Assembly: GCA_947473045.1 (NCBI GenBank)
Contig: CANJCO010000048.1
Location: 1 to 39,544 of the forward strand
Origin: Myxococcales bacterium
GTDB taxonomy: Bacteria; Myxococcota_A; Polyangia; Polyangiales; Polyangiaceae
DNA: 39,544 bases
Direction of reading: 5' to 3'
Below the pieces are notes generated by a model that saw nothing but the letters and a program-made list of their open reading frames with translations, had not been told where the DNA came from and did not search any database. The position numbers and the translations under genes were made by a program. Below are positions 16,906 to 24,465 of this stretch, one piece after another; the first letter of the stretch is position 1; each line of letters starts with the position of its first letter.

Positions 16906-18252
16906 TCATCGACGGCGGGTGGCTGGAGCTGGCGGCCTCGGCGCGGTTGCCGTGGGCGCCACCGCGGGGGGCGGTCGCGGAACGCTCGGCGGCGTGGGGA
17001 TCGACGGCGCAGCAGGCTGCGGCGCGGGCGGCGGAGCGACATGCGGCGACGGCGCATACGACGGATTCTGCCGCGGAGGCGCGGGCGGCGGAGCGACATG
17101 CGGCGACGGAGCGACATGCGGCGACGGCGCATACGACGGATTCTGCGGCGGAGCGTACTGCGGAGGCGGCCCGTACGACGGATTCTGCCCCGGAGACACC
17201 TGCGGCGGCATGTACGGCGACGACGGCGCTCGCGACGGATTCTGCCCCGGAGACGCCTGCGGCGGCGCGTACTGCGGCGGCGGCCCGTTCGAGGGCCGCG
17301 TTGCAGAAGGCGGCCGATAGGCGGGGCCCGCGCTCGGCGAAGGGGCATTTGCGGGGTTCGAAGGCCCGATGACGCGGGGGCGCGGCCTCGCGTTTTGCTG
17401 GGCGCGCGACAGCCCTGGATCGCTGTCGGGCGGCTTCGGCAGTGTGGCCGGCGCAAACCCGAACTGGGAAGGATGAGGACCGACGGTCGGCGCCGCGGGC
17501 GTCCGCGCAGGACCTCCCACTGTGGGCGCTGCCTCCCGCCACGGCACGGTGCGCCCGGCGACGACCTGCACTTGCCCGCCGGTCACGACGTGAACGCCAA
17601 CCGATGGCTCAAAAACATGATGCGAAGGAACATACGTATACCTCACGGCAGGCTCGCGCCCGAGGCCGTACGCCGCTCCGCCGCGCCAGATCCAGCCCGG
17701 CGGTGCCGGCCCCCATCCGACGTAGCCGTAGCCGGGCTCTCCCGTGCGCCAGACCACCCAGGCGCCCCTGTACGTGCGACCCGGGATCCAGCACCAGCCC
17801 CGGTTTGCAATATACACCCATCTCCCATAATGAAACGGCGCCCAGCCCCACGGATAGTCGCTCACCCAAACGTAGTCGCTGTCGTACGTCCAGTGCCCGC
17901 CGCTGACGTACGGTGAGAAATCAGCCCCGACCACGTGAGCGTGAGGCTGCCACACGACGCCGTACGAGCCGTCGTCGACCCAGTCGCCGTAGGGCGCGAG
18001 CGGTTCACGAAACTCCGTGAGGGCCGAGGGATCGGTGTCGATATATTCGGCAGGCTCCGCTTCGGCGCCGACCTGCACTTCGCCCGATGCGTACATGCCG
18101 TCATCGTCCGTTTGCCCAGGCTCGGGCTGCGGTGCCGGGTCCTGCGCGTAGACGGGCCCGGGCGTCGCGTAGCGAGGCGGCGGGGCGTCGTCGAAGTCGC
18201 AGGCCACAGCAGCGCAGGCGATGAGCGCGACAGTGCGGGGATGGATGACCAT
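16906..18252 (-). CDS. DUF6600-type lipoprotein with long proline-rich tail
   Basis: The 448-residue product has a lipoprotein signal (MVIHPRTVALIACAAVAC, lipidation at Cys18) and an acidic linker. The domain at ~80-230 carries the aromatic signature of DUF6600 proteins: LAPYGDWVDDGSYGVVWQP, YVSGGHWTY, YPWGWAPFHYGRWVY, GWCWIPG, AWVVWR and GYVGWGPAPPGW. These Trp/Gly repeats form a beta-rich fold of unknown function in the envelope. From ~250 to the end it is Pro/Ala/Gln/Ser-rich, with imperfect QNPSYAPSPHVAPP repeats. Its ATG at 18252 has TACATT 6 bases upstream and no ribosome site. The HFAG-repeat gene follows after 21 bases. Confidence 0.88.
   Translation of the reverse strand: MVIHPRTVALIACAAVACDFDDAPPPRYATPGPVYAQDPAPQPEPGQTDDDGMYASGEVQVGAEAEPAEYIDTDPSALTEFREPLAPYGDWVDDGSYGVVWQPHAHVVGADFSPYVSGGHWTYDSDYVWVSDYPWGWAPFHYGRWVYIANRGWCWIPGRTYRGAWVVWRTGEPGYGYVGWGPAPPGWIWRGGAAYGLGREPAVRYTYVPSHHVFEPSVGVHVVTGGQVQVVAGRTVPWREAAPTVGGPARTPAAPTVGPHPSQFGFAPATLPKPPDSDPGLSRAQQNARPRPRVIGPSNPANAPSPSAGPAYRPPSATRPSNGPPPQYAPPQASPGQNPSRAPSSPYMPPQVSPGQNPSYGPPPQYAPPQNPSYAPSPHVAPSPHVAPPPAPPRQNPSYAPSPHVAPPPAPQPAAPSIPTPPSVPRPPPAVAPTATAPRPPAPATRRR
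17030..17290 (-). repeat. Irregular repeats encoding the QNPSYAPSPHVAPP tail
   Basis: The plus-strand decamer ACGGATTCTG (encoding QNPS in the opposite strand) recurs at 17061, 17136 and 17178, and as part of a diverged copy at 17235, spacings 75, 42 and 57 bases. A longer block around it (GCGACATGCGGCGACGGCGC) is repeated nearly exactly at ~17037 and ~17112. Spacing changes are all multiples of three, so the frame is kept while tail length can vary. Confidence 0.75.
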
Positions 18253-18258
18253 GCCACG

Positions 18259-18264
18259 AATGTA
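18259..18264 (-). promoter_or_regulatory. -10 box (TACATT) 6 nt before the DUF6600 lipoprotein
   Basis: TACATT on the minus strand ends 6 bases before the ATG at 18252 in the 41-base gap after ybaK. Its placement predicts a leaderless transcript for the lipoprotein and HFAG-repeat pair, independent of ybaK. Confidence 0.5.
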
Positions 18265-18293
18265 TCGCGGCGGGCAGGCCGCCGCAGCGCCTT

Positions 18294-18773
18294 TCAGCGC
18301 GTCCGGCTTCGCGCAAGGGCAGCCGTGCGGCCGCCCGTCGCTCTCAGGTAGTCGGCAGGAGCTACAATGATTTGTGCGCCGCGCACGCCAGCCGAAACAC
18401 TGACGACGTCGAACAGGGCGATCGTCTCGTCGACGAACGCCGCATAGTCCTTCTTGCCGCCAAACGCCGTGACCCCGCCGCGCAGGTAGCCGGTGAGCGG
18501 CTGAACCTCCTTCAGCGGCACGGTGTCGATTTTCTTGTCGCCCGCGACCCTGGCGAGGGCCTTCAGGTCGAGCTCGGCATCGCCCGGCACGACGGCCATA
18601 CAGATGCCAACGCGCTCACCGCGGCATACGAGCGTCTTGAAGACCTGCTCGGCGGGAAGGCCGATCTTTCGGGCGACGGTTTCGGCCGACAGGTCCGCCT
18701 CGTCGACGTCGTATTCGCGCAGCTCGTAGCGAATGCCGAGGGCGTCGAGCAGGCGCGCCGCGTTCGTCTTCAT
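18294..18773 (-). CDS. ybaK: YbaK/EbsC-family Cys-tRNA(Pro) deacylase
   Basis: This 159-residue protein matches the YbaK editing enzymes that hydrolyse mis-charged Cys-tRNA(Pro) in the cytoplasm. Visible hallmarks are KTNAARLLDALGIRYELREY at the N-terminus, LPAEQVFKTLV, VPGDAELDLKALARVAGDKKI (with the conserved lysine segment) and GGVTAFGGKKDYAAFVDE. Length is typical (~155-160). The ATG at 18773 is chosen over upstream in-frame starts because it opens directly at the conserved N-terminus and has TAGTCT 8 bases upstream. It is divergent from the GroEL gene and 41 bases ahead of the DUF6600 gene. Confidence 0.93.
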   Translation of the reverse strand: MKTNAARLLDALGIRYELREYDVDEADLSAETVARKIGLPAEQVFKTLVCRGERVGICMAVVPGDAELDLKALARVAGDKKIDTVPLKEVQPLTGYLRGGVTAFGGKKDYAAFVDETIALFDVVSVSAGVRGAQIIVAPADYLRATGGRTAALARSRTR

Positions 18774-18781
18774 GAGGCGGC

Positions 18782-18787
18782 AGACTA
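18782..18787 (-). promoter_or_regulatory. -10 box (TAGTCT) 8 nt before ybaK
   Basis: TAGTCT on the minus strand ends 8 bases before the ATG at 18773, again with no Shine-Dalgarno, consistent with a leaderless or nearly leaderless message. Confidence 0.45.
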
Positions 18788-18864
18788 GCGCACGCCCGAA
18801 GTGCACGGGAGCGCGGCTGCGGCGGGCCGCGGGCGCCGGGCGCCGGGCGGCGGAGGCAAAACGC

Positions 18865-18884
18865 CGCAAGGCACACGCCTTGCG
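18865..18884 (+). promoter_or_regulatory. Perfect 8-bp hairpin upstream of the GroEL gene
   Basis: CGCAAGGC (18865-18872) and GCCTTGCG (18877-18884) form a perfect inverted repeat around the loop ACAC, ending 26 bases before the GroEL ATG and 12 bases before its Shine-Dalgarno. It is not the CIRCE element (TTAGCACTC-N9-GAGTGCTAA). It has no T-run and lies between divergent genes, so it is not a terminator. A repressor operator or an RNA structure controlling translation is inferred. Confidence 0.5.
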
Positions 18885-18896
18885 AGCGCCGGTGCC

Positions 18897-18903
18897 GAGG
18901 TGA
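18897..18903 (+). promoter_or_regulatory. Strong Shine-Dalgarno (GAGGTGA) for the GroEL gene
   Basis: GAGGTGA lies 7 bases before the ATG at 18911. This is one of the best ribosome binding sites in the window and contrasts with the many genes here that have none. Confidence 0.75.
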
Positions 18904-18910
18904 CCGTTCC

Positions 18911-20542
18911 ATGACGACCAAGCACTTGCTCTTTCGTTCCGAAGCACGCGAAAAAGTTCTGCGCGGAGCGACGCTTCTGGCGGACGCGGTTCGCGTCACG
19001 CTCGGGCCGAAATCAAAGAGCGTCCTCATCGGCAAACGCTGGGGCACGCCGATCGTTTGCAACGACGGCGTCACCATCGCGCGGGAGCTGGAGCTCGAAG
19101 ACGCCGAAGAAAATCTCGGCGTGCAAATGATGCGGCAGGCCGCGGAGCGCACCGGAGACGCCGTCGGCGACGGGACGACGACTTCGACGCTGCTCGCGCA
19201 CGCCATTTATGCGCAGGGCCTTCGAAGCGTGGTCGCCGGAGCTAGCGCGATCGACATCAAGCGCGGGCTCGAGGCGGGGCTCAAGGCGGCCGTGACGTCG
19301 CTGCGAGCCATGTCGAGACCGGTGCAGGGCGCGCTCGAAAAGGTGCAGATTGCAACTATTTCAGCGCACAACGACAGCGCGATCGGCGCGCTCGTGGGCG
19401 AAGCGGTCGAGAAGGTCGGCCGCGACGGCGTGATCACCGTGGAGGAGGCCAAAGGCACCGAGACAGAGGTCGAGATCGTGCGCGGAATGCAGTTTGATCG
19501 GGGCTATTTGTCGCCGTATTTTGTGACGGACGCAGAGCGCATGGAGTGCGTGCTCGAGGAGCCGTTCATCTTGCTGTTCGACAAGCGAATCGCGGTGATG
19601 AATGAGCTGCTCCCGCTTCTCGAGCAGGTCGCCAAGACCGGGCGCGGTCTGGTGATCATCGCCGAAGACGTCGAGGGAGAGGCGCTCGCGACGCTCGTCG
19701 TGAACAAGCTTCGGCACACCCTCGCCTGCGCCGCCGTAAAGGCGCCCGGCTTTGGTGACCGCCGCAAGGCCGTGCTCGAAGACCTGGCGGTGCTCACCGG
19801 TGGACACCTCATCGCGGAAGAGGTCGGGGCGAAGCTCGAGCGCGTGAAGCTCGACGAACTGGGCCGCGCGAGCCGCGTGGTGATCGATCACGAAAAGACT
19901 ACAATTGTGGGCGGTTCGGGCGACAAGGCCGCCATCGCGGCGCGCGTCGAGCTCGTGCGGCGCATGATCCGCGAGACCAAGAGCGACTACGATCGCGAGC
20001 GGCTCGAGGAGCGACTCGCGAAGCTCTCTGGCGGCGTGGCGGTCGTGCGCGTCGGAGCGCCCACCGAGGCCGAGCTGAAGGCGCGCAAGGAGGCCTTCGA
20101 GGACGCCATCAGCGCCACGCGAGCCGCCGCGGCCGAAGGCGTTGTCCCCGGGGCGGGGCTTGCGCTGCTGCGCTGCGCCGATGCCGTGCTGCGCGAAGAG
20201 GCGGCCTTCGAAGGCGACGTTCGCGCGGGAATGCGCGTGCTGCGGCTCGCCCTCGAAGCGCCGGCGCGCCAGATCGCGGACAACTCGGGCGTCGACGACG
20301 GTGTGGTCATCGAGCGCATGCGAGCCGGGGGCGCGGGCGGCGGCGCGTACGGCTTCGACGCCTCAACAGGAGGCTACGTCGACCTCTATGAAGCCGGCAT
20401 CATCGACCCGACCAAAGTGGTGCGGATCGCGCTTGAAAACGCAGTCTCGGTCGCAGGCGTACTGCTGCTCACCGAGGCGACGTTGACCGACCTCCCGGAG
20501 CCTCCCCCAAAGGCCGAAGGTCCGCGCGTCGACCTATCCTGA
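18911..20542 (+). CDS. groEL: GroEL-type chaperonin paralogue (no groES neighbour)
   Basis: The 543-residue product aligns with GroEL along its length. The ATP site is present: [22 protein letters not shown] with Asp87 at the same position as in E. coli, and [11 protein letters not shown] with an acidic pair (ED) near GroEL Asp398. Apical substrate/co-chaperonin residues are kept ([20 protein letters not shown]). It differs from housekeeping GroEL in several motifs (SKS for GRN, GAGLALL for [21 protein letters not shown]) and lacks the GGM-rich tail, ending in [15 protein letters not shown]. No groES is adjacent, so it is probably a specialised second copy borrowing GroES from elsewhere. The start is well supported by GAGGTGA at 18897-18903, 7 bases upstream. 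A hairpin precedes it. Confidence 0.93.
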   Translation: MTTKHLLFRSEAREKVLRGATLLADAVRVTLGPKSKSVLIGKRWGTPIVCNDGVTIARELELEDAEENLGVQMMRQAAERTGDAVGDGTTTSTLLAHAIYAQGLRSVVAGASAIDIKRGLEAGLKAAVTSLRAMSRPVQGALEKVQIATISAHNDSAIGALVGEAVEKVGRDGVITVEEAKGTETEVEIVRGMQFDRGYLSPYFVTDAERMECVLEEPFILLFDKRIAVMNELLPLLEQVAKTGRGLVIIAEDVEGEALATLVVNKLRHTLACAAVKAPGFGDRRKAVLEDLAVLTGGHLIAEEVGAKLERVKLDELGRASRVVIDHEKTTIVGGSGDKAAIAARVELVRRMIRETKSDYDRERLEERLAKLSGGVAVVRVGAPTEAELKARKEAFEDAISATRAAAAEGVVPGAGLALLRCADAVLREEAAFEGDVRAGMRVLRLALEAPARQIADNSGVDDGVVIERMRAGGAGGGAYGFDASTGGYVDLYEAGIIDPTKVVRIALENAVSVAGVLLLTEATLTDLPEPPPKAEGPRVDLS

Positions 20543-20600
20543 TCGGCGCCGGTTTGAGGATAGCCGCGCGACGCTGCCGCTGCTAACAGCGCCGAGTCGC

Positions 20601-23600
20601 ATGTCCAAGCGCACCGACCTCGAGAAAATCCTCCTCATCGGCGCAGGGCCCATCGTCATCGGGCAGGCCTGCGAGTTCGACTACTCCGGCACCCAGGGAG
20701 CGAAGGCGCTTCGGGAGGAAGGCTACGACGTCGTCCTCGTGAACTCGAACCCGGCCACCATCATGACCGACCCCGAGATGGCGCGGCGCACGTACGTCGA
20801 GCCGCTCGACGTGGCGACCCTCACCGCGATCCTCGAGCGCGAGCGCCCCGACGCGATTTTGCCGACCCTGGGCGGGCAGACCGCGCTCAACCTGGCGCTC
20901 GCCCTCGACCGCGCGGGCGTGCTCGAACGCCTCGGGATCGAGATGCTCGGCGCGAAGCCTGCCGCGATCGAAAAGGTCGAGGACCGCGCGCTGTTCAAGC
21001 AGGCGATGGAAAAGATCGGCCTGTCGTGCCCGAAGGCAGGCGTCGCGCACTCGATCGAAGAGGCCTGGGCGGTCGCAAAGAGCACTGGTTTTCCGTCGAT
21101 TTTGCGGCCTTCGTTCACCATGGGCGGCACCGGCGGCGGCATCGCGAAGGACGAGACCGAGTTCGAGGCGAAGGTCGCGTGGGCGCTGTCGCAGTCGCCG
21201 ACCCACGAGGTGCTCATCGAGGAGAGCTTGCTCGGGTGGCGCGAATTCGAGCTCGAGGTCATCCGCGACAAGGCCGACAATTTCATCGTCGTGTGTTCGA
21301 TCGAAAACATCGATCCGATGGGCGTGCATACGGGCGACTCGATCACCGTGGCCCCCGCCATGACCCTCACCGACCGCGAATATCAGCGGCTGCGCGACGC
21401 CGCCAAGGCAGTGATGACCGAAATCGGCGTCGAGACGGGCGGCTCGAACGTGCAGTTCGCCGTGAGCCCGTACGACGGCCGCATCTACGTCATCGAGATG
21501 AACCCGCGCGTGTCGCGTTCGTCGGCGCTCGCGTCGAAGGCGACCGGCTACCCGATCGCCAAGGTCGCCGCGAAATTGGCTGTAGGATACACGCTCGACG
21601 AGCTCAAAAACGACATCACCGGCACGAGCGCCGCCTTCGAGCCTGCCATCGACTACGTCGTGACCAAGTGGCCGCGCTTCGCGTTCGAAAAGTTCCCCGG
21701 CGCCGACGCCACCCTCGGCACGCAAATGAAGAGCGTCGGCGAGGTGATGAGCATCGGGCGCACGTTCTGCGAGTCGCTGCAAAAGGCCGCCCGCTCCCTC
21801 GAGACCGCGCGCGACGGCTTCGTCTCGCTGATCGGCCGGGTCGACTACGTGCAGCTCGCGCTGCCGCGGAAACGGCGCGATCTCGGCATGGACGCGCCCG
21901 AGCACGACCCGCCGAGCGCCCTGCCCCCGGCCACGCCCGACGCGCTGCGCGCGGCCCTCACGACGCTCGTGCAAGTGCCAAGCGCCGACAGGCTCTTTTA
22001 TGTCGGCGACGCCATGCGCCTCGGCATCACGAACGAGCGCCTGTTCGAGCTCACGAAGATCGACCCGTGGTTTCTGGCGCAGCTGCGCCGCATCATCGAC
22101 GCCGAGCAGCAGATCTCCAGTGGCGAGACCGGACCGACGCAGATCCGTCGCTACAAGCGCCTGGGCTTCAGCGACCGTCACATCGCGACCCTGTCCGGCA
22201 GCACCGAAGACGCCGTGCGCATCGCGCGGCAGGCAGCGGGGATCCGGCCGGTGTTCGCGCGCGTAGACACGTGCGCCGCCGAGTTCGTGGCGCTCACGCC
22301 TTACATGTATTCTACATACGAATCCCAGAGCGAGTCGCTTCCGACGAGCAGCCGCAAGGTCGTCATTCTGGGCGGCGGTCCCAACCGGATCGGGCAGGGG
22401 ATCGAGTTCGACTACTGCTGCGTTCACGCGGCGTCGGCGCTGCGCGAGCAAGGCTTCGAGACCATCATGGTCAATTGCAATCCCGAGACCGTTTCGACCG
22501 ACTACGACACGAGCGATCGCCTCTATTTCGAGCCGCTGACGCTCGAAGACGTTCTTGCGATCTGCGACGAGGAGGAGCCCATCGGCGTCATCGTGCAGTT
22601 CGGGGGACAGACCCCCCTCAAGCTCGCGGTTCCGCTCGAGCAGCGCGGGGTGCGGCTGCTCGGCACGAGCGCCGACGCGATCGATCGCGCCGAGGATCGC
22701 GGACGCTTCGACCAGCTGCTGACCAAGCTGTCGCTCAAACGCCCCCGCAGCGGGATCGCGAAGGGCGCCGCCGAGGCCCTCGATGTCGCCGACGCGATAG
22801 GCTACCCGGTGCTGGCTCGCCCGAGCTACGTCCTCGGTGGGCGCGCCATGATGATTGCGTACTCCCGCACGGAGCTGGAGGGGTACGTCGCGCAGATCGT
22901 CGAGGCCGCCCGCGACGCGGGCACGACGAGCATCCTCGTCGACGAGTTCCTCAAGGACGCCGTCGAAGTCGACGTCGACTGCGTGTGCGACGGCAAGCGC
23001 GCGGTGATCGGCGGCGTGATGCAGCACATCGAGGAAGCGGGCATTCACTCGGGCGACTCCACGAGCGTGCTTCCGCCCTACTCGCTCTCACCTGAAATCG
23101 TGGTCTCGATCGAGGAGCAGACGCGGATGCTGGCCCTCGAGCTCGGCGTGATCGGGCTGATGAACGTGCAGTTTGCAATCAAAGGCGGAGAGGTCTACGT
23201 CCTCGAGGTCAACCCGCGCGCGAGCCGCACCGTGCCCTTCGTGTCGAAGGCAACTGGAAGGGCGCTGGCCAAAATCGCCGCGAAGCTGATGGCGGGCGCC
23301 ACGCTCGACGACCTGGGCATCGAGGACGGCGAGCTGCCTCGCCACGTGGCCGTGAAAGAGAGCGTGTTTCCGTTCTCGAAGTTCCCCGGCGTCGACACCA
23401 TTTTGGGCCCCGAAATGCGGTCGACGGGCGAAGTCATGGGCATCGCCGACACGTTCGCCCGGGCGTTCGGCAAGGCGATGGCCGCGTGCGGAACGCCGAT
23501 CACCGCACCGCGCGAAGGCGAGCGCGGCGGACGCGTGTTCATCAGCGTAAAAGACGACGACAAGCCGGCCGCGACCGTCATCGCGAGGCGCATGCGCGCG

Positions 23601-23930
23601 CTCGGCTTCGAGATCGTCGCCACGCGCGGGACGGCCGCCGCGATCACCCGTGCCCGCGTGCCCGTCACTGTGGTGAGCAAAGTGAACGAGGGATCGCCGC
23701 ACGTCGTCGACGCGATCAAAGCCGGCTCGATCGCGTTCGTCATCAACACGACGCTCGGCGCGCGCGAAGTGAAAGACAGCTACTCGCTTCGCCGTCAAAC
23801 CTTGCTCGCCAACATCCCTTATTTTACCACGATCGCAGCCGGCCTCGCCGCCTGTGACGCGCTTGAAGCCGGACGCGGCGAAAGCAGCGTGCGCGTGCGC
23901 AGTCTGCAGGAATGGGCCGCCGGAAGCTGA
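20601..23930 (+). CDS. carB: Carbamoyl-phosphate synthase large chain
   Basis: CarB makes carbamoyl phosphate from bicarbonate, ammonia (from CarA) and two ATP, feeding pyrB and arginine synthesis. The 1109-residue chain has the duplicated ATP-grasp halves: first [20 protein letters not shown]...[11 protein letters not shown], second [20 protein letters not shown]...[12 protein letters not shown]-terminal MGS-like allosteric domain ([20 protein letters not shown] to the end) follows. It is ~35 residues longer than E. coli CarB, partly from an insertion after the first half ([15 protein letters not shown]). It follows the GroEL gene by 58 bases. The ATG at 20601 has no clear ribosome site; TAACAG lies 11 bases upstream. 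No carA is in the window. The large reverse-strand open frame across it is a shadow. Confidence 0.98.
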   Translation: MSKRTDLEKILLIGAGPIVIGQACEFDYSGTQGAKALREEGYDVVLVNSNPATIMTDPEMARRTYVEPLDVATLTAILERERPDAILPTLGGQTALNLALALDRAGVLERLGIEMLGAKPAAIEKVEDRALFKQAMEKIGLSCPKAGVAHSIEEAWAVAKSTGFPSILRPSFTMGGTGGGIAKDETEFEAKVAWALSQSPTHEVLIEESLLGWREFELEVIRDKADNFIVVCSIENIDPMGVHTGDSITVAPAMTLTDREYQRLRDAAKAVMTEIGVETGGSNVQFAVSPYDGRIYVIEMNPRVSRSSALASKATGYPIAKVAAKLAVGYTLDELKNDITGTSAAFEPAIDYVVTKWPRFAFEKFPGADATLGTQMKSVGEVMSIGRTFCESLQKAARSLETARDGFVSLIGRVDYVQLALPRKRRDLGMDAPEHDPPSALPPATPDALRAALTTLVQVPSADRLFYVGDAMRLGITNERLFELTKIDPWFLAQLRRIIDAEQQISSGETGPTQIRRYKRLGFSDRHIATLSGSTEDAVRIARQAAGIRPVFARVDTCAAEFVALTPYMYSTYESQSESLPTSSRKVVILGGGPNRIGQGIEFDYCCVHAASALREQGFETIMVNCNPETVSTDYDTSDRLYFEPLTLEDVLAICDEEEPIGVIVQFGGQTPLKLAVPLEQRGVRLLGTSADAIDRAEDRGRFDQLLTKLSLKRPRSGIAKGAAEALDVADAIGYPVLARPSYVLGGRAMMIAYSRTELEGYVAQIVEAARDAGTTSILVDEFLKDAVEVDVDCVCDGKRAVIGGVMQHIEEAGIHSGDSTSVLPPYSLSPEIVVSIEEQTRMLALELGVIGLMNVQFAIKGGEVYVLEVNPRASRTVPFVSKATGRALAKIAAKLMAGATLDDLGIEDGELPRHVAVKESVFPFSKFPGVDTILGPEMRSTGEVMGIADTFARAFGKAMAACGTPITAPREGERGGRVFISVKDDDKPAATVIARRMRALGFEIVATRGTAAAITRARVPVTVVSKVNEGSPHVVDAIKAGSIAFVINTTLGAREVKDSYSLRRQTLLANIPYFTTIAAGLAACDALEAGRGESSVRVRSLQEWAAGS

Positions 23931-23985
23931 TGCGCGGCGGGGCGCGCCTGTCGCGCGGGCGCGGGCTGTGCGAGACTCCAACGCC

Positions 23986-24465
23986 ATGAGCCGCGCGCGC
24001 TATGCACTCGAACCGCTCCTGACGCTTCGGCGCGACCGGGTCGATGCGGCGACCGCGGCGCTCGCGGCGACGCTGCGCGCGAGCGAGCACGCCGTTCGCG
24101 AGGTGATCGTCGCGGATGCGGGCCTCGCCGCGCACGCGCATGCCGCAGAAGCCACGCGGGCGAGCGAGCACGCCGCGCTCGCGGCCGGCGGGCAAACGGC
24201 CGGTGACCTGCAGCGCGCGGCGGCATGGGAGATCGGGGTGGCCGCAGAGTCGGGGAGGCTCGCCGAGGTCAGGTCGATTGCGCGGGAGCGGCAGGCTGAC
24301 GCCGCAGCGGCAGAGGGCGCGGCGCGAGGTGCGCTAAGCGCGAAAATGGCCGAGGAAGACGCCGTGGCGAAGCATCGCGCGGCCTTCGTGGCCGCCGATG
24401 GAAAGCGCATCGCGGCTCAGGAAGAAGAAGCTGCGGAGGAAGCATGGCGCCCTCGGCCCGCGTAG
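23986..24465 (+). CDS. Small coiled-coil protein resembling FliJ/YscO
   Basis: The 159-residue protein is almost entirely helical, with an N-terminus (RYALEPLLTLRRDRVDAATAALA) like the FxLxxLLxLRRxxED opening of FliJ and YscO, the stalk proteins that bind the ATPase of flagellar and type III export machines. The rest is Ala/Glu-rich coiled coil without family-specific residues, so the match rests on the N-terminus, size and composition. Its 3' end overlaps the next gene, a lytic transglycosylase, by 22 bases; such muramidases often serve secretion machines. No other export gene is present here. The ATG at 23986 is chosen because the upstream extension lies in the carB tail in another frame. 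An unrelated coiled-coil protein remains possible. Confidence 0.55.
   Translation: MSRARYALEPLLTLRRDRVDAATAALAATLRASEHAVREVIVADAGLAAHAHAAEATRASEHAALAAGGQTAGDLQRAAAWEIGVAAESGRLAEVRSIARERQADAAAAEGAARGALSAKMAEEDAVAKHRAAFVAADGKRIAAQEEEAAEEAWRPRPA

Noticed and set aside
18774-18910. A CIRCE (HrcA) operator ahead of the GroEL gene
   Set aside because: No TTAGCACTC/GAGTGCTAA-like arms are present; the inverted repeat there is different.
20583-23048. An 821-codon minus-strand open frame
   Set aside because: It is completely antisense to carB, whose protein is unmistakable.
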